Positions 1 through 8,831 are shown, counted from the first letter of the stretch. The stretch is DNA of 64,000 nt from Motilibacter rhizosphaerae (GCF_004216915.1 NZ_SGXD01000004.1:248001-312000); one strand, 5' to 3'. Notes: generated from the letters alone by a model not told the origin. Made by a program: numbers and translations.

Positions 1-371
1 CCGAGCCGCTCGTAGAACGGCACCGCCTGGACCTGCGCCCCGAGCACGCAGCTCGTCAGCCCGAGCGCGCGGCCCTCGTCCTCGACGGCCGCGACGAGCA
101 GCCGCCCCACGCCGGTGCCGCGCGCCGGGGCGCGGACGGCGAGCCGGCCGAGGTGGGCGGTGTCGCCGTGCTCGGGCACCATCCGCACGGTGCCGACGAC
201 CTCGTCGCCGGCGACCGCGAGCCAGTGGGTGGCCGCCGCGTCGAGGTCGTCGCGCTCGAGCTCCTCGGGCACGGCCTGCTCCTGCACGAACACCTCGTAG
301 CGCACGTCCCAGGCGCGGGAGAAGCCCGCGTCGTCCGTGACCCGCTCGACCCGTACGTCCTCGACCCGCAT
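1..371 (-). CDS. GNAT family N-acetyltransferase (C-terminus beyond window)
   Basis: Read on the minus strand, this frame gives an acetyl-CoA-dependent N-acyltransferase of the small ElaA/YjbC-like GNAT group. The RYEVFVQEQ segment near residues 20-30 is the characteristic beta1-alpha1 entry, VVGTVRMVP is the central strand, and RAPARGTGVGRLLV near residue 80 is the acetyl-CoA pyrophosphate-binding motif (R/Q-x2-G-x-G/A). It ends in the FYERLG segment at the window edge, so about 20-40 residues are missing. I chose the ATG at 371 because an AGG lies 9 bases upstream; another in-frame ATG at 380 has no spacing for a ribosome site. It lies about 30 bases downstream of a small membrane-protein gene on the same strand. 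The substrate is unknown. Confidence 0.85.
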   Translation of the reverse strand, partial: MRVEDVRVERVTDDAGFSRAWDVRYEVFVQEQAVPEELERDDLDAAATHWLAVAGDEVVGTVRMVPEHGDTAHLGRLAVRAPARGTGVGRLLVAAVEDEGRALGLTSCVLGAQVQAVPFYERL

Positions 372-401
372 GCCGCGCATCCTGCCAGGGGCAGCGGCAC
401 C

Positions 402-566
402 TCAGCGCGGGAGGTTGCCCCCCACGCCGGTGGCGCGCACGACCGGGTGGCGGGAGGCGGCGAGCCTGCGCAGCAGCACCCCCACCGCGACCACCAGCAG
501 CCCCGAGACCGCGGCCCGCGCCCGTCCCACCTGCAGCAGCGCCCCGAGGGCACCCCAGCGTCCCAT
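402..566 (-). CDS. small single-pass membrane protein, 54 aa, function unknown
   Basis: A 54-residue open frame starts at ATG 566 with a strong ribosome site (GGGGAGG, 5-base spacer) and stops with TGA at 402. The protein begins MGRWGALGALLQVGRARAA and has one hydrophobic helix (roughly residues 20-34, SGLLVVAVGVLLRRL) followed by a basic tail, so it should sit in the membrane with the Arg-rich side in the cytoplasm. It lies just upstream of the GNAT gene on the same strand and is probably cotranscribed. I do not recognise a family. The good ribosome site and third-position GC pattern support a real gene. Confidence 0.6.
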   Translation of the reverse strand: MGRWGALGALLQVGRARAAVSGLLVVAVGVLLRRLAASRHPVVRATGVGGNLPR

Positions 567-725
567 CCCGACCTCCCCGTCGACCGTCGTACGCAGACGG
601 TGCCCGCGCACGGGGACCGTCAAGCGGTCGCGGGGAGGGCGGCCGGTCGTGAGGTCAGGCCGGGGGCCGCGGGGTAGGAGCGCGAGGGCAGGGGCACGCC
701 CTGGGCCGGTCCTGGAGGAGGGCGC

Positions 726-2243
726 GTGGCGAGTGGACGGCACGAGCGGGCGGCCGGGCCCCCCCTCGGCGGCAGGTACGCCCTCGCGGTGGCGATCGTC
801 GTCCTCGGGCTGTGCCCGGGCATCGTCCTCACCACGACGTCCACGACACTGGTGCCGCTTCTGCAGCACGACCTGCACGCGTCGCGCCAGGGGCTGCAGC
901 TGACGGAGGGCATGGCCGACGCGGGCTACGCGCTCGGCGCGGTCTTCGCCGCGCACCTCGCGCAGGGTCGGCTGCAGCGCAGGATGTTCCTCTGCTACGA
1001 GGCGCTGTTCGTCGTCGGCGCGGTCCTCGCGGCGAGCGCGCCGGTGCTGGCCGTCTACGCCGCCGGCCGCGTGCTCGAGGGGGTGGCGTCCGGCCTGCTG
1101 CTCGTGGCGGCGCTCCCGCCGCTGGTCACGCGGCACGGCTCGGCACGGCTGCCGCTGACCTTCGGCATCGTCAACGTGGCGCTGTTCGGCGCGAGCGCGG
1201 TCGGCCCGCTCCTGGGGGGCCTCGCCGCCAGCGAGGGACACTGGCGCCCGCTGGTCGCCGCGCTCGCGGTGCTGGGGGCGGCGGGGGCGCTCGTCGCGCA
1301 CCTCGGCTACGACCGGTTCGACCCGCCGCGCCCGGGTGCGCCGGTCGACCGTCCCGCGCTGGCGCTGGTCGTCCCGGCGGCGCTGCTGCCGTTCTTCGCC
1401 ACCTCGGTGCTGCAGGGCAGGTCGCTGGCCGCACCGCTGGTCCTCGTCCCGTTCGCCGCCGGGATGCTCGCCCTGGTCGCGCTGGTCGTCGTCGAGGCCC
1501 GCTCGGACGACCCGCTCATGCCCGTGCGCGCGCTCGCGACGCAGCTGCCGGTCACCGGCACGGTCGTGGCGATGGTCGGCGGGGCCGTCTTCGTGACGGC
1601 CCTGCAGCTCGTCCAGCTGCTGCTCGTGCAGGGCCAGTCGCGCTCCCCGCTGGCCACGGCCCGGCTGCTGCTGCCGCTGCCGCTGGGCGCGGTCGCCGCG
1701 GCGGTGCTCTTCGCGCTGCTGTTCCGCACCCGCTGGGTCCCGCTGGTCGCCGACCTGGGGCTCGCCTGCCTCGCCGCCGGGTGCGGGCTGCTGCTCCTCG
1801 CCGACCGGCAGTCCTCGGACTGGGTCGTGCCGGTCGCGTCGGGCGTGCTCGGGCTCGGCGCCGGCGCCACCGTCAGCCCGGGCCTGCTCCTCGCCGGCCT
1901 CGGCGTGCCCTCACCGCAGCTGGGCCGCGCGTTCGCGCTCGTGCAGCTGCTCCGGCTGGAGGCGGCGTACGCCGTCTCCCCCGTCGTCGTCGCCCTGGCC
2001 GGCAGCTCCCGGGACATCGCCGGCGGCGTACGGGCCGGCCTCGTCGCGATGCTGGCCCTGGCCGTCGTCGGGCTGCTGGCCGCCCTGGTCCTGCCTGCGG
2101 TGTCGGGCGCCCGGCTGCGCCCGCCCGACCTCGACCGCTGGCTCGAGGGTGGCACCGCCCTGCCCTCCCCCCCGACGGCGGTCCACCTGCGCCCCGGCAC
2201 CGACGACGAGGCCGCGGCCCCCCTGCTCGGTGGACCTGCCTGA
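726..2243 (+). CDS. MFS transporter (DHA2-like)
   Basis: This 505-residue protein is a multi-helix secondary transporter of the major facilitator superfamily. The first helix runs from about residue 17, and the segment after helix 2 carries the QGRLQRRMFL loop in the position of the MFS loop 2-3 signature. About 14 hydrophobic segments can be counted, which fits the DHA2 (14-TMS) drug:H+ antiporter type. The GTG start at 726 follows GGAGGAG with a 5-base spacer. The substrate cannot be told from the sequence. It is transcribed away from the small membrane-protein gene, and its stop lies 2 bases from the converging rluD stop. The intergenic region upstream has a short inverted repeat (GACCG/CGGTC, 615-629) that could be an operator. 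Confidence 0.85.
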   Translation: MASGRHERAAGPPLGGRYALAVAIVVLGLCPGIVLTTTSTTLVPLLQHDLHASRQGLQLTEGMADAGYALGAVFAAHLAQGRLQRRMFLCYEALFVVGAVLAASAPVLAVYAAGRVLEGVASGLLLVAALPPLVTRHGSARLPLTFGIVNVALFGASAVGPLLGGLAASEGHWRPLVAALAVLGAAGALVAHLGYDRFDPPRPGAPVDRPALALVVPAALLPFFATSVLQGRSLAAPLVLVPFAAGMLALVALVVVEARSDDPLMPVRALATQLPVTGTVVAMVGGAVFVTALQLVQLLLVQGQSRSPLATARLLLPLPLGAVAAAVLFALLFRTRWVPLVADLGLACLAAGCGLLLLADRQSSDWVVPVASGVLGLGAGATVSPGLLLAGLGVPSPQLGRAFALVQLLRLEAAYAVSPVVVALAGSSRDIAGGVRAGLVAMLALAVVGLLAALVLPAVSGARLRPPDLDRWLEGGTALPSPPTAVHLRPGTDDEAAAPLLGGPA

Positions 2244-2245
2244 GC

Positions 2246-3187
2246 TCAGGCCGAGTCGGCCCGCAGGACGTCGAGCGCGTGCGCCAGGTCGGGCGGCGGC
2301 GGGGAGCGGAAGACGACCCGCTCGCCGGTGGCGGGGTGCTCGAAGCCGAGCTGCTGGGCGTGCAGCCACTGCCGGGTCAGCCCGAGCCGCTCGGCCAGCC
2401 GCGGGTCGGCGCCGTAGGTCAGGTCGCCCGCGCAGGGGTGCTTCAGCGCGCTCATGTGCACGCGGATCTGGTGCGTGCGGCCGGTCTCGAGCTCGATGTC
2501 GAGCAGTGACGCGGCCCGGAACGCCTCGACGGTCTCGTAGTGCGTGACGCTCGCCCGCCCGCCGGCCTCCTCGGCGACGACGGCCCAGCGCCAGTCGTCG
2601 CGGGGGTGCCGGCCGATGGGGGCGTCGACGGTGCCGACGGAGGGGTCGGGGTGGCCCTGGACGACCGCGGCGTAGCGCTTCTCGACGGTGCGGTGGCGGA
2701 AGGCGTCCTTGAGCCGGGAGTACGCGACCTCCGACTTCGCGACCACCATGAGCCCGGTGGTCCCGACGTCGAGGCGGTGCACGACGCCCTGGCGCTCGGC
2801 CGCGCCCGAGGTGGAGATGCGGAAGCCGGCGGCCGCGAGCCCGCCGATGACGGTCGGGCCCGTCCAGCCGGGCGAGGGGTGCGCCGCGACGCCCACGGGC
2901 TTGTCCACGACGACGATGTCGTCGTCGCTGTGGACGATCGTCATGCCCTCGACGCGCAGCGGCACGACCTCGACCGGCCGCGGCGGGTCGGGCAGCTCGA
3001 CCTCGAGCCAGGAGCCCGCCGAGAGCCGCTGGGACTTGTGGGCCTCGCCGCCGTCGACCCGCACGGCGCCCGCGGCGACGAGCTCGGCGGCGCGGGTGCG
3101 GGAGAAGCCGAACAGCCGCGCGAGCCCCGCGTCGAGCCGCTCGCCCTCGAGGCCGTCGGGCACGGGGAGCGAGCGCAGGTCAGGCAC
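2246..3187 (-). CDS. rluD: RluA/RluD family 23S rRNA pseudouridine synthase
   Basis: This 313-residue enzyme isomerises uridine to pseudouridine in RNA. An S4 RNA-binding domain covers about residues 12-75 ([20 protein letters not shown]). The catalytic domain follows, with the family signature [10 protein letters not shown] containing the catalytic Asp, and the later GRTHQIRVH motif. Its length is normal for RluD. The GTG start at 3187 overlaps the last 8 bases of lspA, so the two are translationally coupled. The lspA-rluD pairing is very common in bacteria and supports the name. Assignment to the exact rRNA positions of E. coli RluD (1911/1915/1917) is inference. Confidence 0.9.
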   Translation of the reverse strand: MPDLRSLPVPDGLEGERLDAGLARLFGFSRTRAAELVAAGAVRVDGGEAHKSQRLSAGSWLEVELPDPPRPVEVVPLRVEGMTIVHSDDDIVVVDKPVGVAAHPSPGWTGPTVIGGLAAAGFRISTSGAAERQGVVHRLDVGTTGLMVVAKSEVAYSRLKDAFRHRTVEKRYAAVVQGHPDPSVGTVDAPIGRHPRDDWRWAVVAEEAGGRASVTHYETVEAFRAASLLDIELETGRTHQIRVHMSALKHPCAGDLTYGADPRLAERLGLTRQWLHAQQLGFEHPATGERVVFRSPPPPDLAHALDVLRADSA

Positions 3188-3704
3188 GCCGGACCCCGTC
3201 CGGGGCGATGCCGCGCAGCGTCTGCAGGCCGATGAGCACGGCCGCGCAGGTGATCCCCGAGTCCGCGACGTTGAACACCGGGAAGTGCGGGAACGCGATG
3301 AAGTCCACGACCCTGCCGCGCAGCACCCCGGGCTCGCGGAAGACGCGGTCGGTGAGGTTGCCGACGGCGCCCCCGAGCAGCAGCCCCAGCGCGAGCCCCC
3401 ACACCGCGGAGCGCAGCCGCGGGGCGGTGCGCACGACGACGACCGCGACGACCACGGCGATGATGCTGAAGATGATCGTCGCGCCGCCCGCGATCCCCCA
3501 TGCCGCGCCCGGGTTGTGCACGAGGCGCAGCTCGAGCAGCGACCCGACGACGTGGACGGGGTCGCCCTCGTCGAGCCGGCTCTGCGCGAGCGCCTTCGTC
3601 ACCTGGTCCACGACGTAGACGAGCGCCGCGGCACCGGCGAGCAGGGCGACCGGCGCGCGACCGGCCGCCTGCTGCTCGGCGCCCTCGGGGACGGCCTCGC
3701 TCAG
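3180..3704 (-). CDS. lspA: lipoprotein signal peptidase (signal peptidase II)
   Basis: LspA is the membrane aspartyl protease that removes the signal peptide from prolipoproteins after diacylglyceryl transfer. Four hydrophobic segments are visible. The two conserved catalytic aspartates lie in GNLTDRV (Asp119) and FNVADSGI (Asp148), counted from the start chosen here; the [10 protein letters not shown] segment is also typical. I chose a CTG start at 3704 because it overlaps the traR stop as CTGA and follows GAGGAG with a 5-base spacer; the alternative GTG at 3728 lies inside traR with no ribosome site. The stop lies inside the start of rluD, so traR-lspA-rluD reads as one coupled operon. Confidence 0.92.
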   Translation of the reverse strand: MSEAVPEGAEQQAAGRAPVALLAGAAALVYVVDQVTKALAQSRLDEGDPVHVVGSLLELRLVHNPGAAWGIAGGATIIFSIIAVVVAVVVVRTAPRLRSAVWGLALGLLLGGAVGNLTDRVFREPGVLRGRVVDFIAFPHFPVFNVADSGITCAAVLIGLQTLRGIAPDGVRRA

Positions 3705-4168
3705 CGCCGCTCCTCGCGCTGCTTGCACGCGACGTCGAGCGTCGCGCGCGGGAACGCCTGCAGCCGGGCCTTGCCGATCGGCTGGCCGCAGCTCTCGCAG
3801 GCGCCGTACGTGCCGGCCTCGATGCGCGCCAGGGCGCGCTGGGTCTGCTCGAGCATGTCGCGGGCGTTGGCCGCGAGGGAGAGCTCGTGCTCGCGCTCGA
3901 AGGTCTTGGTCCCCGCGTCGGCCTGGTCGTCGCCGGCGCCCTCGCCGGAGTCGCGCAGCAGGTCCGCGATCTCGGTCTCGCTCTCGGCGACCTCGCGGCG
4001 CAGCCGCTCCGCGTCCGCCTCGAGCTCGGTGCGCACCTCGGCGAGCTCGGCCGCGGTCCACGGCTCCTCGCCGGGGCGCACGGGCAGGTCGAGGACCTCG
4101 GTCCCGCCGGCGGTCGCCGCGCCCTCGCCCCCGGCCGGGGCCTTCGCTCCCGCTGCCGTCCTGGCCAC
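3701..4168 (-). CDS. TraR/DksA family zinc-finger transcription factor
   Basis: The protein has about 155 residues. A low-complexity Ala/Gly-rich N-terminus is followed by a long coiled coil (about residues 40-115) and a C-terminal DksA-type zinc finger. DksA proteins insert the coiled coil into the RNA polymerase secondary channel. The finger is degenerate: the first pair is intact (CESC), but the second pair reads DVAC instead of CxxC, so one ligand is replaced by Asp. The GTG start at 4168 follows GAGGGGGAG. It precedes lspA with a 4-base overlap, a common actinobacterial arrangement. Whether it senses (p)ppGpp is not known. Confidence 0.85.
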   Translation of the reverse strand: MARTAAGAKAPAGGEGAATAGGTEVLDLPVRPGEEPWTAAELAEVRTELEADAERLRREVAESETEIADLLRDSGEGAGDDQADAGTKTFEREHELSLAANARDMLEQTQRALARIEAGTYGACESCGQPIGKARLQAFPRATLDVACKQREERR

Positions 4169-4246
4169 AGCTCCCCCTCGGTCCGTACGCGTCACGTAGG
4201 CGGGAAGGATACGCGCAGTCAGCGTCGGGCGCTCGGGCAGTCCCCG

Positions 4247-4252
4247 TACACT
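4247..4252 (+). promoter_or_regulatory. candidate -10 element of the ileS transcript
   Basis: TACACT sits just upstream of the T-box leader, so transcription would begin near 4258-4260, right before the stem I sequence. The -35 region is poorly matched. The call rests on the -10 match and its position. Confidence 0.3.
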
Positions 4253-4257
4253 GGTCG

Positions 4258-4489
4258 CGGCGGACGACCAGGCGACGACGGGGCCATCACCCCCGAGCTG
4301 CCGGAAGAACGGCGCCCCGGCCTGCAGCGCAGGCCAGGCGCCCAGTAGAACCGGCCGACCCCGCCCCGAGAGAGGGGTCCCGCGCGCCCGCGGGGGGCCC
4401 AAGGAGGGTGGTACCGCGGGTCCGGCCGCACCTGCTGCCGGGGTCGTCCCTCCGTCGAGCCGCGCGAGAGCACCGACGGAGCAGGACGC
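4258..4489 (+). promoter_or_regulatory. T-box riboswitch leader of ileS, translational type
   Basis: The leader carries the conserved T-box core TGGTACCGCG (4409-4418), which pairs with the acceptor end of uncharged tRNA. An ATC (Ile) triplet followed by a purine at 4286-4288 lies in a short stem-loop and is the probable specifier. Just before the gene, CTCCGTCG (4450-4457) can pair with CGACGGAG (4474-4481), which contains the GGAG ribosome site. Uncharged tRNA-Ile would stabilise the anti-sequestrator and free the ribosome site. There is no poly-T terminator. This matches the known actinobacterial ileS T-boxes that act on translation and have a short stem I. The stem I boundary is approximate. 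Confidence 0.88.
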
Positions 4490-7400
4490 ATGACGACGTA
4501 CGCAGCCCTCCCCCCGCAGGTCGACCTGCCCGCGCTCGAGCGGTCCGTGCTCGAGCTGTGGCGCAGCGAGGGGACGTTCGCGCGGAGCCTCGAGCAGAGC
4601 GGGGGCCGCGAGCCCTGGGTGTTCTACGAGGGCCCGCCCACGGCCAACGGCATGCCGGGCACCCACCACGTCGAGGCGCGGGTGTTCAAGGACGCCTTCC
4701 CGCGCTACCGCACGATGAAGGGCCGCTTCGTCCCGCGCAAGGCCGGCTGGGACTGCCACGGCCTGCCGGTCGAGCTGGCGGTGGAGAAGGAGCTCGGCTT
4801 CTCCGGCAAGAAGGACATCGAGGCCTACGGCATCGCGGAGTTCAACGCGCGCTGCCGGGCCAGCGTGGAGCGCCACGTCGACGCCTTCGAGCTCATGACC
4901 GAGCGCATGGGCTACTGGGTCGACATGTCGCAGGCCTACCGCACGATGGACCCGGAGTACGTCGACTCCGTGTGGTGGGCGCTCAAGCAGATCGCCGACA
5001 AGGGCCTGCTCGTCGAGGACTACCGCATCGCGCCGTGGTGCCCGCGCGACGAGACGACGCTGTCGGACCACGAGCTCGGCCAGCCCGGCGGCTACGAGAC
5101 CGTCGTGGACCCCTCGGTCTTCGTCCGCTTCCCGCTCACCTCGGGCCCGCTGGCCGGCGAGGCGTCGCTGCTGGTCTGGACGACGACGCCGTGGACGCTC
5201 GTCTCCAACACCGCGGTGGCGGTCAACCCCGCCGTCACGTACGTCGTGGCGACGGACGGCAGCGAGCGCCTCGTCGTCGCCGAGCCGCTGCTCGCCTCCG
5301 CGCTCGGCGAGGGCTGGACGGTCGAGCGGACCTTCAGCGGCACCGAGCTCGAGCGCTGGCGCTACGCCCGCCCCTTCGAGCTGCTCGCGTGGCCCGAGGG
5401 CGAGGACGGCCACTTCGTGCTGCTCGCCGACTACGTGACGACCGAGGACGGCACCGGTCTCGTCCACCAGTCGCCCGCGTTCGGGGCCGACGACCTCGCG
5501 ACCTGCCGGGCGTACGGCCTGCCGGTGGTCACGCCGGTGCGCCGCGACGGCACCTTCGACGCCGACCTCCCGCTCGTCGGCGGCATGTTCTTCAAGACGG
5601 CCGACCCGTCGCTCGTGGCCGATCTCGACGCTCGGGGCCGGCTCTTCCGCCACGTGCCCTACGAGCACAGCTACCCCCACTGCTGGCGCTGCCACACCGC
5701 CCTCATCTACTACGCGACGCCGTCCTGGTACATCCGCACGACGGCGCGCAAGGACGAGCTGCTCCGCGAGAACGAGCGCACGACGTGGTACCCCGAGACC
5801 GTCAAGTGGGGCCGCTACGGCGACTGGCTGCGGGGCAACGTCGACTGGGCGCTCTCCCGCTCGCGCTACTGGGGCACTCCGCTGCCGGTGTGGCGCTGCA
5901 CCGACGGCCACGTCACCGTCGTCGGCTCCCGGGCCGAGCTCGGCGCGCTGGCGGGGCGCGACCTCTCATCGCTCGACCCGCACCGCCCGTACGTCGACGA
6001 GGTCGCCCTCGCCTGCCCCGAGTGCGGGGCCGAGGCGCGGCGCGTGCCCGAGGTCATCGACGGCTGGTTCGACTCCGGGGCGATGCCGTTCGCGCAGTGG
6101 GGCTACCCCTGGGTCGAGGGCAGCGAGGAGAAGCTCGCCGAGCAGTACCCCGCGCAGTTCATCTGCGAGGCGCAGGACCAGACCCGCGGCTGGTTCTACT
6201 CCCTCATGGCCGTCGGCACGCTCGTCTTCGACCGCAGCTCCTACGAGAACGTCCTCTGCCTGGGGCTGATCCTCGCCGAGGACGGCAAGAAGATGAGCAA
6301 GCACCTCGGCAACGTGCTGCAGCCGATCCCGCTCATGGACGAGCACGGCGCCGACGCCCTGCGCTGGTTCATGTTCGCCTCCGGCTCGCCGTGGGCCGCG
6401 CGCCGCGTCGGCCACCACGCGCTCCAGGAGGTCGTCCGCAAGGTCCTGCTGACCTACTGGAACACCGCGTCGTTCCTCTCGCTGTACGGCCGGACCGCCG
6501 GCTTCGAGCCCTTCGCCACGCCGGCGCCGCCGCTCACCGAGCGTCCCCTGCTCGACCGGTGGGCGCTGTCCGAGGCGCACCGGCTCGCCCGCGAGGTCGA
6601 CGCCGCGATGGAGGTGTTCGACGCGCAGCGGGTCGGCGCGCTGCTCGCCCGCTACGTCGACGACCTCTCCAACTGGTACGTCCGCCGCTCCCGCCGCCGC
6701 TTCTGGGACGGCGACCCCGCCGCGCTCGCGACGCTGCACGAGTGCCTCTACGTGCTCACGCTGCTGCTCGCTCCGGTCGTGCCGTTCGTCACCGAGCGGG
6801 TGTGGCGCGACCTGTTCGCGTCGACCTCGGACCAGCTGCCGGCGTCGGTGCACCTCGCGACCTGGCCGCGGGTCGACGGCTCCCTCGTCGACGACGAGCT
6901 CGCGGGGCAGATGGCCCTCGTCCGCCGGGTCGTCGAGCTCGGGCGCTCGGCGCGTACGGAGCACAAGGTGCGCACTCGCCAGCCGCTCGCCGAGGTGGCC
7001 GTGCTCTCCCGCGACTGGGCGGCGCTCCCGGCCGACCTGCGGGCGATCGCGCGCGAGGAGCTCAACGTCGTCTCGGAGGGCGCGCTCTCCGGGGACGAGG
7101 CGCTGGTGACGCGGACGGCGAAGCCCAACTTCCGCGCGCTGGGCAAGCGCTTCGGCAAGCGGACGCCGGTCGTCGCCGCGGCCGTCGCCGCCGCCGACCC
7201 GGCGCAGCTCGCCACCACCTCGCGCGTGCTCGTCGAGGGCGAGGAGGTGGCACTGGAGGCCGACGACTTCACCGTCACCGAGACGCCGAAGGAGGGCTGG
7301 GCCGTCGCGTCCGAGCCGGGGCTGAGCGTCGCGCTCGACCTCACGCTGACCCCGGAGCTCGTCCGTGCGGGCCTCGCCCGCGAGGTCGTCCGGCTGGTGC

Positions 7401-7618
7401 AGGACGCGCGCAAGTCCAGCGGCTTCGAGGTGAGCGACCGGATCGCCCTGTGGTGGCAGCCGACGGGCGAGCAGCTGACGGCGGCGCTCGCCGAGCACGC
7501 CGACCTCGTCGCCCGCGAGGTGCTGGCGGTCTCGGCCGCGGCCGGGCCGGGCCCGGAGGGCTCCCGCGAGGTCCGTGACGACGAGCTCGGGCTGGTGGTC
7601 TGGCTGCAGCGGGCCTGA
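4490..7618 (+). CDS. ileS: isoleucyl-tRNA synthetase
   Basis: This 1042-residue class I aminoacyl-tRNA synthetase charges tRNA-Ile in the cytoplasm. The ATP-binding HIGH region reads GPPTANGMPGTHH (residues 48-60), the form usual for actinobacterial IleRS, and the KMSKS loop reads KMSK (601-604) in DGKKMSKHLGN. Between them lies the editing (CP1) domain, including TTPWTLVSNTAVAV. The WNT-containing anticodon-binding domain and a C-terminal extension complete the eukaryote-like (type 2) IleRS form. The ATG start is set by the T-box leader, whose GGAG site lies 8 bases upstream. Expression should rise when uncharged tRNA-Ile accumulates. A strong palindromic terminator follows. Confidence 0.97.
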   Translation: MTTYAALPPQVDLPALERSVLELWRSEGTFARSLEQSGGREPWVFYEGPPTANGMPGTHHVEARVFKDAFPRYRTMKGRFVPRKAGWDCHGLPVELAVEKELGFSGKKDIEAYGIAEFNARCRASVERHVDAFELMTERMGYWVDMSQAYRTMDPEYVDSVWWALKQIADKGLLVEDYRIAPWCPRDETTLSDHELGQPGGYETVVDPSVFVRFPLTSGPLAGEASLLVWTTTPWTLVSNTAVAVNPAVTYVVATDGSERLVVAEPLLASALGEGWTVERTFSGTELERWRYARPFELLAWPEGEDGHFVLLADYVTTEDGTGLVHQSPAFGADDLATCRAYGLPVVTPVRRDGTFDADLPLVGGMFFKTADPSLVADLDARGRLFRHVPYEHSYPHCWRCHTALIYYATPSWYIRTTARKDELLRENERTTWYPETVKWGRYGDWLRGNVDWALSRSRYWGTPLPVWRCTDGHVTVVGSRAELGALAGRDLSSLDPHRPYVDEVALACPECGAEARRVPEVIDGWFDSGAMPFAQWGYPWVEGSEEKLAEQYPAQFICEAQDQTRGWFYSLMAVGTLVFDRSSYENVLCLGLILAEDGKKMSKHLGNVLQPIPLMDEHGADALRWFMFASGSPWAARRVGHHALQEVVRKVLLTYWNTASFLSLYGRTAGFEPFATPAPPLTERPLLDRWALSEAHRLAREVDAAMEVFDAQRVGALLARYVDDLSNWYVRRSRRRFWDGDPAALATLHECLYVLTLLLAPVVPFVTERVWRDLFASTSDQLPASVHLATWPRVDGSLVDDELAGQMALVRRVVELGRSARTEHKVRTRQPLAEVAVLSRDWAALPADLRAIAREELNVVSEGALSGDEALVTRTAKPNFRALGKRFGKRTPVVAAAVAAADPAQLATTSRVLVEGEEVALEADDFTVTETPKEGWAVASEPGLSVALDLTLTPELVRAGLAREVVRLVQDARKSSGFEVSDRIALWWQPTGEQLTAALAEHADLVAREVLAVSAAAGPGPEGSREVRDDELGLVVWLQRA

Positions 7619-7629
7619 CACCCCGGACG

Positions 7630-7669
7630 CGACGGAGCCCGCCCCCCTCGAGGGGGGCGGGCTCCGTCG
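7630..7669. terminator. bidirectional terminator between ileS and divIVA
   Basis: This is a perfect 40-base palindrome: a 20-base arm beginning CGACGGAGCCCG is followed at once by its reverse complement. It lies 11 bases after the ileS stop and 35 bases beyond the end of the converging divIVA gene. There is no T-run, as is usual for hairpin terminators in such GC-rich genomes. Confidence 0.8.
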
Positions 7670-7704
7670 TGCGCGGGGTGGTGGCGCGGGGTGGTGGAGC
7701 GGCG

Positions 7705-8487
7705 TCAGCCGACGGACGGCGCCACAGTGCCGGCGTCGAGCCCGCTGAGGTGGCCCTCCACGAAGGAGCGCAGCCGCGTGCGGTACTCCCGCTCGAAGGT
7801 CCGCAGCTCCTCGACGCGGCGCTCGAGCACCACCCGCTCGTTCTCCAGCGAGCCCAGCGTCTCGCGGTGCCGCTCGTCGGCCTCGCGGACGAGCTGCTCG
7901 GAGCGCTGCCGGGCCTCGGTCTGCACGCGGTCGGCCTCGGCGCGGGCCTCCGCCTGCACCCGCTCGGCCTCGGCGCGGGCCTCGCCGGTCAGCTGCTCGG
8001 CCTCGGTGCGGGCCTCGCCGAGGATGCGCTCGGCCTGGCTGCGGGCCTCCGCGACGTACTCGTCGGCGGTGCGCTGGGCGAGCGCGAGGATGCCGGCGGC
8101 CTGCTCGGCGCCGCCGGTGACGACCGGCGCAGGAGCCGGGGCAGGGGCGGGAGCCGGAGCGGGCTCGGCGACGGGCTGCGGCTGGGGCACGGGCGCCACC
8201 GGGTGCGAGCCGGTGGGGACCTGGTGGGCCCCGGTGCCGGCGCCGGCGACCGGGTGCGAGCCGGTGAAGGGGCCGGCCTCGCCGCGGGCGAGCCGCGCCT
8301 GCGCCTCGGACAGCGCGCGCTGGACCTGCGCGAGCTTGGAGCGCAGCTCCTCGTTCTCGCCGTGCAGCCGGCGCAGCTCCGCCTCGACCTCGTCGAGGAA
8401 GTCGTCCACCTCCGCCTCGTCGTACCCGCGCCCGAAGCGGTTGCTCGTGAACTGCTTGTTGGCGACGTCCTCAGGGCTGAGAGGCAT
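7705..8487 (-). CDS. divIVA: DivIVA/Wag31 polar growth protein
   Basis: DivIVA (Wag31) binds curved membrane at poles and septa and organises polar cell wall synthesis in actinobacteria. The N-terminal lipid-binding domain is clear (MPLSPEDVANKQF then FGRGYDEAEVDDFLDEVE), followed by a first coiled coil to about residue 70. A Pro/Ala linker (about residues 75-130, with an AP repeat) leads into a long second coiled coil with regular EARAEAERVQ heptads. The total is 260 residues, within the normal range. The ATG at 8487 follows GAGGAG with a 5-base spacer. It is the last gene of the ftsZ-side division module and converges on ileS. Confidence 0.95.
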   Translation of the reverse strand: MPLSPEDVANKQFTSNRFGRGYDEAEVDDFLDEVEAELRRLHGENEELRSKLAQVQRALSEAQARLARGEAGPFTGSHPVAGAGTGAHQVPTGSHPVAPVPQPQPVAEPAPAPAPAPAPAPVVTGGAEQAAGILALAQRTADEYVAEARSQAERILGEARTEAEQLTGEARAEAERVQAEARAEADRVQTEARQRSEQLVREADERHRETLGSLENERVVLERRVEELRTFEREYRTRLRSFVEGHLSGLDAGTVAPSVG

Positions 8488-8531
8488 GAACGCTCCTCGA
8501 CGGCAGGGGTCGTCGACGACCCGCTGTACGA

Positions 8532-8822
8532 CTAGACCGACAGTGACGAGAGGAGACTAACGCCTACGTAGAGGGCGGCGAGCAGCACCAGGAACGAGAG
8601 GTCCAGCGCGACCGTGCCGATCCGCAGCGGCGGGATGAGCCGCCGCAGGGCCTTCAGCGGCGGGTCGGTGACGGTGTAGACGATCTCCGCGAGCACGAGG
8701 ACGGGCCCCTTCGGGGTCCACGAGCGGGCGAACATCTGCACGTAGTCCAGCACGAGCCGGACGAACAGCACGATGATGTAGAGACGGACGACGTCGATGA
8801 GGACGGTGATGGCCGCGGACAC
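8532..8822 (-). CDS. YggT family membrane protein
   Basis: This 96-residue protein has two hydrophobic hairpins (about residues 2-30 and 68-95) and the family motif TDPPLKALRRLIPPL between them. YggT proteins are small integral membrane proteins found beside sepF and divIVA across Gram-positive bacteria; a role in division or osmotic protection has been proposed, but the function is unsettled. The GTG start at 8822 lies 9 bases after the sepF stop and lacks a clear ribosome site, so translation is probably coupled to sepF. Confidence 0.9.
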   Translation of the reverse strand: MSAAITVLIDVVRLYIIVLFVRLVLDYVQMFARSWTPKGPVLVLAEIVYTVTDPPLKALRRLIPPLRIGTVALDLSFLVLLAALYVGVSLLSSLSV

Positions 8823-8831
8823 CGGTGCAGG

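Noticed and set aside
1171-2200. Minus-strand long frames opposite the MFS transporter
   Set aside because: They are Arg/Ser/Pro-rich shadows without domains or ribosome sites; the plus-strand MFS frame explains the codon pattern.
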